DNA from: Brooklawnia sp963780175 | Lineage (GTDB): Bacteria; Actinomycetota; Actinomycetes; Propionibacteriales; Propionibacteriaceae | Direction: 5' to 3' | Assembly (NCBI GenBank): GCA_963780175.1 | Contig: CAWAAT010000001.1 | Coordinates: 310,001-374,000, forward strand | DNA: 64,000 nt | Part shown: one piece after another, positions 25,374 through 34,654 of the stretch | Layout: each line of letters opens with the position of its first letter | How positions within the stretch are numbered: the first letter of the stretch is position 1 | The notes under the pieces: model-generated | The model's database searches: none | What the model was told of the DNA's origin: nothing | Seen by the model: only the letters and a program-made list of their open reading frames with translations | Translations under genes and position numbers: made by a program

Positions 25374-27304
25374 CTCTGCATCACTTTCTCCGGTGTTTGT
25401 TGTCTATCCACGTCAGGTCTGGTTGGGGACGACGCGCGCCGGTGCTTCTCGGGCTTCAGCAGTCGCATGGCATTGAGGATGACGACGAGCACGGATGCCT
25501 CATGCACCAGCATGCCGATCGCCATGGTGACTCCACCGAACAGCACGCCTGCCAGGAGTGTGGCCACGACGACCAGCGCGATGCCGATGTTCTGTCGCAT
25601 GTTGTTGACCGTGCGGCGGGCGAGCCGAACCGCCTGCGGCAGCTTGAGCAGATCATCCTTCATCAGGGCGATGTCGGCGGTCTCGATCGCGACACCCGTG
25701 CCTGCCGCGCCCATGGCGACACCGATGTTCGCGGTGGCCAGCGCGGGCGCATCGTTCACGCCGTCGCCCACCATGGCCACCACGTGGCCCTGCGCCTGGA
25801 GCTCGGCGACGACAGCCAGCTTGTCCTCGGGCAGCAGGCCGGCGTACACCTCGTCGACGCCCACCTGCGCGGCGACGGCCTCGGCCACCCGCTGATTGTC
25901 GCCGGTCAGCATGACGACCTTCGCGACGCCGTTGGCGTGCAGCTGGCGCACCATCTCGGCGGCGTCTTCACGGATCCTGTCCGCAACCGCGACCACGCCG
26001 ATCACGGTGCCATCGAACGCCACGATCATGGCCGTCCGGCCGGCTGCGGCGAGCTGATCGACGATCACAGTCGCCGTCGTGGAGTCGATTCCCTCGACAT
26101 CCAGCAGGGCCGGGTTGCCTACTATGACGCGCTGCCCGTCGAGCGTGGCGATGATCCCCTTGCCCGGGACGGGTTCGGTGTTGGTCGGCAGTCCCTGCAC
26201 GTCGAGATTCCTGGCGGCGGCGGCATCCATGATCGGGCGGGCCAGCGGGTGCTCGGAACCGGCCTCGGCGCGAGCGGCGATGGCCAGTACCTGGTTGGCG
26301 TCCATGCCGTCGACCAGCACTACGACGTCGGTCAGCTTCGGCCGGCCCTCTGTCAGGGTGCCGGTCTTGTCGAGCGCGACCGCCGAAATTCTGGCCGAGG
26401 TCTCCAGGAACTCCCCGCCCTTGATGAGGATGCCGTCGCGGGCACCTCGTCCGATGCCGGCCACGATCGAGACCGGGATCGAGATCACCAGGGCACCGGG
26501 GCACCCGATGACCAGCAGAGTCAGCGCGAGGTGGGTGTTTCTGGTGACCAGTCCGACGACGAACGCCAGCAGCATGATGCCGGGGGTGTACCAGCGAGCG
26601 AAGCGGTCCATGAACTTCTGTGTCTTGGCCTTGGCATCCTGGGCCTCTTCAACGCGGTGGATGATGCGGGCCAACGTGGTGTCTGCCCCCACGCCGGTGG
26701 CCTGCACCTGCAGGAAACCGCCGGTCGAGATCGTGCCGGCGAACACCCGGTCGCCGGTGGTCTTCTCGGCCGGCATCGACTCACCGGTGATGGAGGCCTC
26801 GTTGACAGCGCCCATGCCGCCCACGACCAGGCCGTCGACGGGCACCTTGGCGCCGTTCTTCACCAGCACCGTCGCGCCGGGCTCGACGGATGCGGCCGAG
26901 ACCTCGACCTGCTGTCCGTCACGCAGGACGACCGCCGTGTCGGGAGCCACCGCGACGAGTTCGGCGAGCGCCGACCGGGTCTTGCTGAGGGTGGCGTTCT
27001 CGAGCGCACCTCCGATCGCGAACAGGAAGCACACCGCAGCTGCCTCCCAGAAGTCGCCCACGATCATCGCACCGACAGCTGCGACAGTGACCAGCAGGTC
27101 GATGCTGACCACCCTGGCCAGGAGTGCCCGAATAGCAGAAGCGGCGATCGGCAGGCCAGCCACCACGGCCGCAGCGAACATCAACCCATCGCCCGCGCGC
27201 CCGTCGCCGATCAGGTTGGCGGTGGCGAGCGACGCCAGGATCAGGCTTCCGGAGACAACCGGGATCGCCCAGCGGCTGTGAAGCCACACCTGAATTGTGT
27301 TCAC
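25370..27304 (-). CDS. P1B-type heavy-metal translocating ATPase with CPG motif
   Basis: A 644-residue cation pump. TGES at about 173, phosphorylation site DKTGTLTEG (Asp312), HP motif SEHPLA, hinge GDGVNDAPAL. The membrane metal motif is CPGAL (268-272) in place of the CPC/CPx of copper and zinc pumps, so one cysteine ligand is missing. No N-terminal HMA domain; a separate HMA protein is encoded two genes downstream. An Fnr-type box lies about 85 bases upstream. Metal specificity is unclear; Cu or Zn ATPase by name would be a guess. Confidence 0.88.
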   Translation of the reverse strand: MNTIQVWLHSRWAIPVVSGSLILASLATANLIGDGRAGDGLMFAAAVVAGLPIAASAIRALLARVVSIDLLVTVAAVGAMIVGDFWEAAAVCFLFAIGGALENATLSKTRSALAELVAVAPDTAVVLRDGQQVEVSAASVEPGATVLVKNGAKVPVDGLVVGGMGAVNEASITGESMPAEKTTGDRVFAGTISTGGFLQVQATGVGADTTLARIIHRVEEAQDAKAKTQKFMDRFARWYTPGIMLLAFVVGLVTRNTHLALTLLVIGCPGALVISIPVSIVAGIGRGARDGILIKGGEFLETSARISAVALDKTGTLTEGRPKLTDVVVLVDGMDANQVLAIAARAEAGSEHPLARPIMDAAAARNLDVQGLPTNTEPVPGKGIIATLDGQRVIVGNPALLDVEGIDSTTATVIVDQLAAAGRTAMIVAFDGTVIGVVAVADRIREDAAEMVRQLHANGVAKVVMLTGDNQRVAEAVAAQVGVDEVYAGLLPEDKLAVVAELQAQGHVVAMVGDGVNDAPALATANIGVAMGAAGTGVAIETADIALMKDDLLKLPQAVRLARRTVNNMRQNIGIALVVVATLLAGVLFGGVTMAIGMLVHEASVLVVILNAMRLLKPEKHRRASSPTRPDVDRQQTPEKVMQR

Positions 27305-27387
27305 GGGTTCTTTCCTTGCTTCGAGATCACGACAAGCGCACTATCGCCTTGACACGTAGAACCTACGAGGAACCGAGCCCGGTTTCC

Positions 27388-27403
27388 TTGACGCGCATCA
27401 AGC
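27388..27403. promoter_or_regulatory. FNR-type box upstream of the P1B ATPase operon
   Basis: CTTGACGCGCATCAAG: outer bases pair and the half sites TTGAC/ATCAA with 4-base spacer match the box before the Crp/Fnr gene (23164). This suggests the regulator controls the metal operon. Confidence 0.6.
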
Positions 27404-27431
27404 CACCCAAGATGTTTCACCAGCTACGACG

Positions 27432-27560
27432 GATTCCCTGGCGGGACGACTCACCCGCTACAAGTTGCCGCGCAGCCTTGTCGTCCTGCCGCAGTTGCCG
27501 CATGGAGCGGCGGGCAAGGTCGACACTGAGGTGCTGCGCCAGTTGGCAGCTCCGGCTTGA
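27432..27560 (+). pseudogene. C-terminal remnant of an acyl-CoA synthetase/AMP-dependent ligase
   Basis: A 43-codon stretch ending in TGA reads AGRLTRYKLPRSLVVLPQLP then HGAAGKVDTEVLRQL, the conserved C-terminal end (YKxPR...TGK lysine segment) of AMP-binding ligases. No start and no upstream catalytic domain remain between it and the ATPase promoter. A deletion relic. Confidence 0.7.
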
Positions 27561-27709
27561 CAGGAGCCCCCATCCGGGGCGCTCGGCAGACCTCGTTGGC
27601 TCCCACCGGCACCGGCTGGCGGCTATGATCCAACCAACAGCGGATCGACGAGCTTCTGTGCGCAGACACGCTCCCCCGCGCTTTCCAGCGCTGCCCGGGA
27701 GCCGGTACC

Positions 27710-29578
27710 TTGTCGTCCTTACATCGCGTGTCTGCCGCGAACTTCTCGTTCGTCGAGCAGCGCCTCAGCGAGATGTTGGCCGAGAACATGCGCCGACAGG
27801 TGGGTCGCAGTCCGTCGATGGGCGAGCAGAACTCGTGGGATCGAAGCGTGCCCGTGCTGATGGCTGACCTTCGGGACGCGGGCCTGGGCGGTGTTGAAGT
27901 ACTGCTGGAATACCGCCTGCCGCTGTCCAGCAAACGCGCGGACGCGGTGCTCGCGGGGGTGCATCCCGCAACCGGCCAGCCGAACTATCTGGTCGTCGAA
28001 CTCAAGCAGTGGAGCAAGGCCACCAGCTACGAGGGCAACCCCGATCTGGTGAGCATTCCCGGTTACGGCGTGAAGTCACACCCAGTCGAGCAGGTGAGCG
28101 ACTACTGCGAGTATCTCCTGGACTTCAACACCGTGCTCGCTGAAGCTCCCGAGTCACTCCATGGGGTGGCATACCTTCACAATGCGACTGACCTCAGCGT
28201 CCACGACCTGCTGGCACGGCCGACGGGCCCGCTCGGCCGGATGTACACCGGGCAGCGCCGCGGGGATTTCATCGAGTACCTGAAGTCGCAATTCTCTGGT
28301 GAGGGTGGCGCGCTGGCAGCAGACCGGTTGCTCGCCAGCCGGACCGCACCGTCGAGACAGTTGCTTGCGGTGGCTGCCGAAGAGGTGCAACGTCGCGAGA
28401 TGTTCGTCCTGCTGGACGAGCAGCGAGACGCCTTCAACTACGTCCTGCACGCCGTCGAACGAGCGCGGCGGTCGAGCGTCAAGACCGCCGTCATCGTGTC
28501 TGGAGGCCCTGGCAGCGGCAAGAGCGTCATCGCTTTGTCGTTGCTGGGCGAATTGGCCCGCCAAGGACGCTCCGTCGTGCATGCGACCGGGTCGCGGTCC
28601 TTCACACTGACCCTACGGAAGGTGGCCGCGCGCGGCAATCGGCAGGCGGCTCGGGCCTTCATGTATTTCAACTCGTTCATGGCTGCAGAGCCCAATGATC
28701 TCGAATGCCTCATCCTGGACGAGGCGCATCGTATTCGCGAGACGTCTGCCAATCGCTGGACGCGGGCTGCGTACCGCACGGGACGCCCCCAGATCGAGGA
28801 GCTGCTGGCGGCCTCACGCGTCCCGGTTTTCCTTCTGGACGAGAACCAGGTGGTCCGTCCGGGCGAGCTTGGAACCGTCGAGGACATTGAGGTTGCTGCA
28901 CGTCAGCAGGGGATGAGCGTCGAGAGGATTGAACTCGACGCCCAATTCCGCTGCGGAGGATCGGAGGCGTATCTCGGGTGGGTCAAGCGGTTGCTTGGAC
29001 TCGAGGCGGGCGGCCCCCTGACCTGGGCGGGTGACCCCGGCTTCGAGGTGCGGGTCTTTGACGACCCGGCAGCCCTGGAGTCGTGGCTGCGCGGGCGCCG
29101 GGACGCAGGTTACGGCGCGCGCCTGGCTGCTGGCTACTGCTGGGGATGGAGCGACCCGACACCGGACGGACGGCTCGTCTCGGACGTGCAGGTGGGCGAT
29201 TGGCGGAGACCATGGAACCTGAAGGGCGAACGATCCGTCGGTGGTGCGCCCGCTGCGGCCCTGTGGGCGACAGACCCGGCAGGCTTCGACCAAGTCGGGT
29301 GCGTCTACACGGCGCAAGGTTTCGAGTACGACTATGCCGGTGTCATCATCGGGCCGGATCTCGTGTGGCGCGATGATCATTGGCAGACAGTCCGGTCAGG
29401 CAACAAGGACCCCGACTTCCGGAACCCGAAACGCGTGAGTGACCAGGAGTTCGACGTCCTGGTTCGCAACGTCTACAAGGTGTTGTTGACCCGGGGCATG
29501 CTCGGCGTGGGCATCTACTCCACCGATGAACCGACCAGGGATCATCTCTCCTCTACCCTCAGAGTGCCGAGCGAATGA
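27710..29578 (+). CDS. DUF2075 helicase-like protein with N-terminal nuclease-like region
   Basis: A 622-residue protein. Residues 60-130 contain LLEYRLPLSSKRADAVLAG (Asp78) and YLVVELKQW (Glu97, Lys99), a PD-(D/E)xK-like pattern. Residues 225-600 are the DUF2075 P-loop helicase: VIVSGGPGSGKSVIAL (Walker A about 265-272), LECLILDEAHRIRE (DEAH box about 337-340), LDAQFRCGG and VYTAQGFEYDYAGVIIGPD. The TTG start has GGGAG at fair spacing; GTG at 27728 is an alternative. Such proteins are found near restriction and defence genes; this one stands alone. Nucleic-acid target unknown. Confidence 0.82.
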   Translation: MSSLHRVSAANFSFVEQRLSEMLAENMRRQVGRSPSMGEQNSWDRSVPVLMADLRDAGLGGVEVLLEYRLPLSSKRADAVLAGVHPATGQPNYLVVELKQWSKATSYEGNPDLVSIPGYGVKSHPVEQVSDYCEYLLDFNTVLAEAPESLHGVAYLHNATDLSVHDLLARPTGPLGRMYTGQRRGDFIEYLKSQFSGEGGALAADRLLASRTAPSRQLLAVAAEEVQRREMFVLLDEQRDAFNYVLHAVERARRSSVKTAVIVSGGPGSGKSVIALSLLGELARQGRSVVHATGSRSFTLTLRKVAARGNRQAARAFMYFNSFMAAEPNDLECLILDEAHRIRETSANRWTRAAYRTGRPQIEELLAASRVPVFLLDENQVVRPGELGTVEDIEVAARQQGMSVERIELDAQFRCGGSEAYLGWVKRLLGLEAGGPLTWAGDPGFEVRVFDDPAALESWLRGRRDAGYGARLAAGYCWGWSDPTPDGRLVSDVQVGDWRRPWNLKGERSVGGAPAAALWATDPAGFDQVGCVYTAQGFEYDYAGVIIGPDLVWRDDHWQTVRSGNKDPDFRNPKRVSDQEFDVLVRNVYKVLLTRGMLGVGIYSTDEPTRDHLSSTLRVPSE

Positions 29579-29707
29579 AGCCGCCGAAACCGGTGCTGCC
29601 GCCACCTCGAGCACGCGGGTAGCGTTGTTCCGTGCACAGTCCCGTCGGCGTCCGTGTGTTCCGACGTGGGCCTCAGGCCCAGCCCAGTCCCGCGTGCCCC
29701 CCGCGAC

Positions 29708-30175
29708 TCACCCCTGGTCGCCGGGGGCTTCCCGGATGACCAGCACCGGGCAGGTCGCGTGCTCGGCGACGTACCGACTGACCGAACCTAGCAGGAGTCC
29801 GGTGAACCCGCCCAGGCCTCGGCTGCCGACGATGACCATGGTCGCGCCGCGAGCGATGCTCACCAAGGTGCGCGCGGGGTGGCCGTGCTCAACCGTCGTG
29901 ATGAGTCCGTCCGGCAGGGTGTCGCCGAAGACCGCGGCGACACTCTCGTCGACGGCTTCACTGCTGAGTTTCTCCCAGTCCAGGTCGACCAACGGAATGG
30001 TCGGGCCACTGAACGTGTACTCCACCGGATACTGCCAGGCGCTCACGACCTCGATAGCCGCCCCCAGGGCAGGTGCCAGGCGGGCCGCCCAACGCAGGGC
30101 GTCGATGCCCGATGCCGACCCGTCCACTCCCACCACGATCCGCGCAGGACCAGGGTCAGTCGTCTTGGTGCTCAT
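29708..30175 (-). CDS. Universal stress protein, UspA family
   Basis: A 155-residue single-domain Usp with IVVGVDGSASGIDALRWAAR at the start and the ATP-binding motif VGSRGLGGFTGLLLGSVSRY near the end (G-x2-G-x9-G-S). It is flanked by DUF2075 (convergent) and ligD. ATP-binding Usps in actinobacteria are often induced by hypoxia or stationary phase; no regulatory site was recognised in the 65 bases upstream. Confidence 0.9.
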   Translation of the reverse strand: MSTKTTDPGPARIVVGVDGSASGIDALRWAARLAPALGAAIEVVSAWQYPVEYTFSGPTIPLVDLDWEKLSSEAVDESVAAVFGDTLPDGLITTVEHGHPARTLVSIARGATMVIVGSRGLGGFTGLLLGSVSRYVAEHATCPVLVIREAPGDQG

Positions 30176-30240
30176 AGCGGTCGCCTCCTGCGGCGATGTC
30201 AGACCCGGCGCGTCCGGCCGAGATCACCAACGCTACGCCG

Positions 30241-32605
30241 TCAAAGCGAGGCGGGGCTGCCCTCCCAGATGACGTCCTCGGGTTTCCGGTCCGGACGCCA
30301 GCCCTTCCAGACCGGGTGGCGCAGCCGTCCGACTCCGGTCGCCTCGGCGTAGCTCACCTCCCCCACCAGCAGCGGCTCCACCCAGTGGACGCCCTGGGCC
30401 TCGGCACGCGGCAGGCCGGTCACCGGCGGCTCGGTTGTCTCGATCTCGCCCAGCACCTCCCGCGCCTCGCGCAAGCCCTGCTCGGTGAAACCGCTGCCGA
30501 CGCGTCCGACGTAGACGAGCCGGTCACCATCGGGAACGGCGACCAGCAGCGAACCGACCGACCGGGCGCGGGCATTCTCGCCGGGCGCCCAACCGACGAC
30601 CACGACGTCCTGGCTCTGGATGTGTTTGATCTTCACCCACGTCCGGGCGCGACGGCCGGGTTGGTAGACGCTGGTGGCTCGCTTCGCCACCACCCCTTCC
30701 AGGCCCAGTTCGGCGCTGGCGGCCAAGGCCACCTCGGCTTCCGTGCCCAGGTCGTCCGGCACGTGCACGTGCACCCCGCCTGCCCCCAGCAGGTCGCGCA
30801 GGGCCGCGCGGCGATCACGATAAGGGCGCCGGACCAGCGAGACCCCATCCACGTGCAGCAGGTCGAACACCATGTAGTGCGCGCGCCCCGGTGAGCGTGC
30901 GTGGTTCTGGAGCAGTTCGAAGCTCGGCCGACCACTCTCGTCGAGGGCGACGATCTCGCCGTCGAGCACTGCCTCGCGTCCGGCCAACAGGCGAGCCAGT
31001 TCGATGAGTTCGGGGTAGCCGCCCGTCAGGTCGATCCCACCGCGACTCCTGAACCTGGCACCCCCGCCACTCACGCTCGCCACAGCGCGGTAACCGTCCC
31101 ATTTGACCTCGAAAACCCAGTCGTCGCCGGTGACGTCCGCCCGGCTGCCCGGAGTGGCCAGCATGGGTTCGATGACGGGCAACTCCACCGCCGGTCGGGG
31201 CTCGTCGGCCATCAGGTGGATGAGCCAGTTCTGCTCGTCCTCGCCGTGCCCGGTGTGGATGAGCGCGAAGGTGCGGGGTACCCCGCCGAGTCCGCCGTTC
31301 GGGCTGCCGGTCAGGGTCGCGATCACCTCGCGTCCCTCGACCCACTTGGCGGCCTCGTAGGTGCCGGAGTCCCAGATGCTCACGGTGCCGGCACCGTACT
31401 GGCCCTTCGGTATCTCGCCTGCGAAACCGCCGTAGTCGAGCGGGTGGTCCTCGGTCTGGACGGCCAGATGGTTGGAGGCATGGATCGGTCGGTGGGCCCT
31501 TGGGGATAGCCCACGACACCAGGACGCCGTCTCGCTCGAGCCGGAAGTCGAAGTGCAACCGTCGGGCGTGGTGCTCCTGGATGACGAACGAGTTGCCGTC
31601 CGGTCTGGGTTGCGGAGGTTCTTGCGGCACGGGCTCCGGGGTGCGGGCGGCGTCTCGCATGCTGCGGTACGTGCGCAGCCGGTCACCCGCCGCGGTCGGT
31701 ACGCTCACCTGGGCGGAGGCGTCCAGCCCTGCGAGGGGGTCGCCGATGGCGTGGAGCCGGTCGATGACCTCGTGGAACTCGAGTTGGCGCAGCTCAGGGG
31801 TGATCTCGTCCCAGCTGCGGGGAGCTGCGACCGTCGGGTGTTCGCGGCCGCGCAACGAGTAGGGTGCGACGGTCGTCTTTGCGCCGTTGTTCTGGCTCCA
31901 GTCGAGCAGCACCTTGCCGTGGCGCAGCGCCTTCTTCATGTCGCTGACCACCAGGTCTGGACGCAGCGACTCCAGGGAGATGGCCAGGTCGCGGGCCCAG
32001 GCCGACGCGTCGTCCGAAGTCATCGAACCGTCGAGGGCGGTGTACAGGTGGATGCCTTTGCTGCCGCTGGTCACCGGGAACGAGGCGAACCCGACGCCGT
32101 CGAGCACCTCGCGCACCAGGTGGGCGAGCTCGACACACTGCGCGAGGCCGACGCCCTCGCCTGGGTCGAGGTCGAGCACGAGGCGATTCGGGTGCTGTGG
32201 ACGGCCATCGGCGCCGACGCGCCACTGGGGCACGTGGAACTCCAGGGACGCCTGTTGGGCCAGCCACACCAGGGTGGCTGCGTCGTCGACCAGCGGGTAG
32301 GTCTTGGGCCCATCGGAGTGATCGATCGTGAAGGTCCGCACCCATTCGGGGGTTGACGTGAGGTCGAGATCCTTGTGGAAGAACGGCTTCTGCGGATGCT
32401 CGGGCGTGCCGACGCCGTTCGGCCAACGCTTGCGGGTGGCGGGACGCCCGGCCGCGTGCGGGACGAACCAGGACGCCACCGCCTGGTAGTAGGCGATCAC
32501 CTCACCCTTGGTCGTGCCGGTGGCCGGGTACATCACCTTGTCAAGGTTGGTGACCTTGATGGCGTGGCCGTCGACGACGATCTGGGACGCCTTTTGGGTG
32601 GCCAC
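30241..32605 (-). CDS. ligD: ATP-dependent DNA ligase LigD (polymerase, phosphoesterase, ligase), one frame break
   Basis: Multifunctional non-homologous end-joining enzyme. Domain order as in mycobacteria: primase-polymerase (VTNLDKVMYPATGTTKGEVI, LVLDLDPGEGVG), 3'-phosphoesterase (QEHHARRLHFDFRLERDG and AVQTEDHPLDYGGF), and ligase (WVFEVKWDGYRAV with the KxDG lysine). GTG start follows GGAGGTG. The frame changes in the phosphoesterase domain; removing one base of the GG at 31482-31483 (plus strand) joins GPPTDHASNHLAV. A homopolymer error is likely. No ku gene is in this window. Confidence 0.9.
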
Positions 32606-32710
32606 GGCACCTCCTTCGATCTGTGTTGCCCATCCCACCACGTCGATCAGGCCGCGTCCCGCCGTACACACCGAGTCGCCGGGTGGCGCGGCAGTAGGCT
32701 CGGGTCAGCG

Positions 32711-33159
32711 ATGATGTCCCGTCTGCGCGACGGCTTCCCGGTCCGCCGCGCGTTTGCGGGAGTCAGCTCGACCGATCTTGACCCGTTCATCCTGCGCACG
32801 ATGGCCCACGTGACCGTGCAGGCCGGCGCCACCGTGACGCTGCCGTGGCAGCCCGACTACACCTGCCTGGTCTACGCGCTGCTCGGCACCGGCGCGGTCG
32901 GTGCGCAGGAACGCGCGATTCGCGAAGGTCAGCTGGCCCTGATGGGCGCCGGCGACAGTCTCACGCTTGCTGCATCCCCGGGCCACGACCTCGATGTGCT
33001 CCTGCTCGGCGGGGCGCCGATCGGGGATCCTGTCGTGCAGTACGGGCCTTTCATGATGAACACCAGGGAAGAGATCGTCGCGACCATCAATGACTTCAAC
33101 GCCGGCAAGCTGGACGCGTGCCCGCCGAAGGGCTGCGGGTCTACCACGATAGGCAGTGA
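32711..33159 (+). CDS. Shortened pirin-like protein (C-terminal cupin), frame break near the end
   Basis: Reads MMSRLRDGFPVRRAFAGV, then TVQAGATVTLPWQPDYTCLV and VLLLGGAPIGDPVVQYGPF, NTREEIVATINDFNAGKL: the C-terminal pirin domain. The N-terminal cupin, which holds the iron ligands in true pirins, is missing apart from a few residues at the start. At 33112-33113 a missing G would restore GRVPAEGLRVYHDRQ and a stop at 33157; as given, the frame runs on into the protease gene on the other strand. Possibly an internally deleted pirin with no metal site. Confidence 0.7.
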
Positions 33160-33174
33160 GGACGACTGGAAGTC

Positions 33175-34290
33175 TCAGCGCAGCGAGGCGAGGTCCAGCA
33201 TCCGTTGCAGGTCGGAGGGCGAGACGATGCCGACGAGCGCGCCTTTGTCGAACACCAGAGCACGACCCTCAGGTGTCGTCTGCAATTGCTCGAGGAGGCG
33301 GGAGGCCCTGTCCTCCGGCGACAGGACGGGCACCTGATCGAGCGGAACCGCGATCTGCTCCAGGGGGGCCTGCCCCTCACCTCGCGCTATCGCGGCCTTG
33401 ATTCGGCGCAGCGTCACCAGACCGACCACGCCACCTTCGGCATCGACCACCGGGAAACTCGTGAACCGCGATTCCATGGCCTGGGCGATGTAGTCCTGCA
33501 CGATCATGGTCGCCGGGAGCACGACTGGGTCGCCGCTCATCACCTGGCGCACCCTGATGTCGCGCAGCGCACCCCACAACAAGACGTGCGACTCCTCTGC
33601 CCGGGCCGCCCCGAACAGGAACCAGCCCAGCACCACGAACCACAAGCCGTTGAGTGAAGCCCCGGCCACGAACAGCAGCAGTCCAAGCCCCGCCATTCCC
33701 ACGCCGAAACCACGCCCGGCTGCCGCCGCCGTCCGGGTGGCCGATGCCCGGTTTCCCCGACGCTTCCACAGCCAGGCCCGCAGCACCCGCCCGCCGTCCA
33801 GCGGGAAGGCTGGCAGCATGTTGAAGACCGCCAGCATGGCGTTCGTGATGGCCAGCCACTGGGGCACGGCGACCACGAGTGCCGGCGCGCCCAGGCCTGC
33901 CAGGCCCACTGCGACGCCGTAGCTCAGCACGGCAACCCCGAGACTCACCAGCGGGCCGACCAGGGCGATGCGAAACTCGTCGGACGCGTCGTGCGTCTCG
34001 CCCTTCAGAGTCGAGACACCTCCGAACACCCACAACGTGATGTCCTCGACCTCCACGCCCTTCAGCTTGGCCAGCACCGCATGCCCCAACTCGTGGGCGA
34101 GCAGTCCGGCGAAGAACAGCACGGACGCGACGGCGCCTGCCGTCCATTCGGCCACGGTGCCCCCCGGGCGAGCCCCCGAGAGTCCGCCGGTGGCAAGGCT
34201 CCAGGTGATCAGCAGGAAGATGACCAGCACACTCCAGCTGAGTTTGATCTCGATCCCCGCGATCCGACCAAGTCGGATGCTCCCGCCCAT
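33175..34290 (-). CDS. Site-2 protease family protein with CBS domains
   Basis: A 371-residue intramembrane zinc metalloprotease. LLAHELGHAVLAKL has the HExxH-like HELGH site, and FNMLPAFPLDGGRVLRAWL the third ligand Asp. C-terminal pair of CBS domains (VRQVMSGDPVVLPATMIV, then AVPLDQVPVLSPEDRASRLL) probably senses a nucleotide. ATG chosen with GGGAGGTG; a GTG three codons earlier is also possible. S2P-CBS proteins regulate sporulation or envelope signalling elsewhere; target unknown. Confidence 0.88.
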   Translation of the reverse strand: MGGSIRLGRIAGIEIKLSWSVLVIFLLITWSLATGGLSGARPGGTVAEWTAGAVASVLFFAGLLAHELGHAVLAKLKGVEVEDITLWVFGGVSTLKGETHDASDEFRIALVGPLVSLGVAVLSYGVAVGLAGLGAPALVVAVPQWLAITNAMLAVFNMLPAFPLDGGRVLRAWLWKRRGNRASATRTAAAAGRGFGVGMAGLGLLLFVAGASLNGLWFVVLGWFLFGAARAEESHVLLWGALRDIRVRQVMSGDPVVLPATMIVQDYIAQAMESRFTSFPVVDAEGGVVGLVTLRRIKAAIARGEGQAPLEQIAVPLDQVPVLSPEDRASRLLEQLQTTPEGRALVFDKGALVGIVSPSDLQRMLDLASLR

Positions 34291-34412
34291 CGCACACACC
34301 TCCCGGTCTCAGACGTCCGACCTCCAGGCTCCGCTGCATCCAGCGTAGTGAGGAGCCCAAGGACGCGAGCACTTGCCTCAGTAGGAGCCCGATGCTAACG
34401 TCGCCGACAAGA

Positions 34413-34541
34413 ACGTGCTCCGGGGTCGGTGAAAGTCCGAACCGGCGGTTATAGTCCGCGACCCTGCGGCTCCTCGCGAGCCAATGGTTGAACCGGTGAA
34501 ACTCCGGTACCGACGGTTAAAGTCCGGATGGGAGGCGCACG
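34413..34541 (+). ncRNA. FMN riboswitch (RFN element)
   Basis: Conserved RFN elements are visible in order: GGGGTCGGTGAAAGTCCGAA, CCGGCGGTTATAGTCCGCGA, then GGTTGAACCGGTGAAACTCC and ACCGACGGTTAAAGTCCGGA, closing GGGAGG. It lies 114 bases before ribD, the first gene of the riboflavin operon, so FMN should repress the operon, by termination or by blocking translation. Confidence 0.93.
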
Positions 34542-34654
34542 CGGTTTGTGGCATCGTCACACACCGGCGATTCGTCGTTGGCGTGTTCGTCGTATCCATG
34601 GAGCCTCTGCACTGCCTGCCCCCGGAGTCGTCCCGACAGACGACGGAGGGGCAG

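Noticed and set aside
25397..27352. A 651-codon open frame on the plus strand opposite the P1B ATPase
   Set aside because: High-GC shadow frame, composition rich in His, Asp and Gly with no recognisable motif; the opposite strand has all ATPase motifs.
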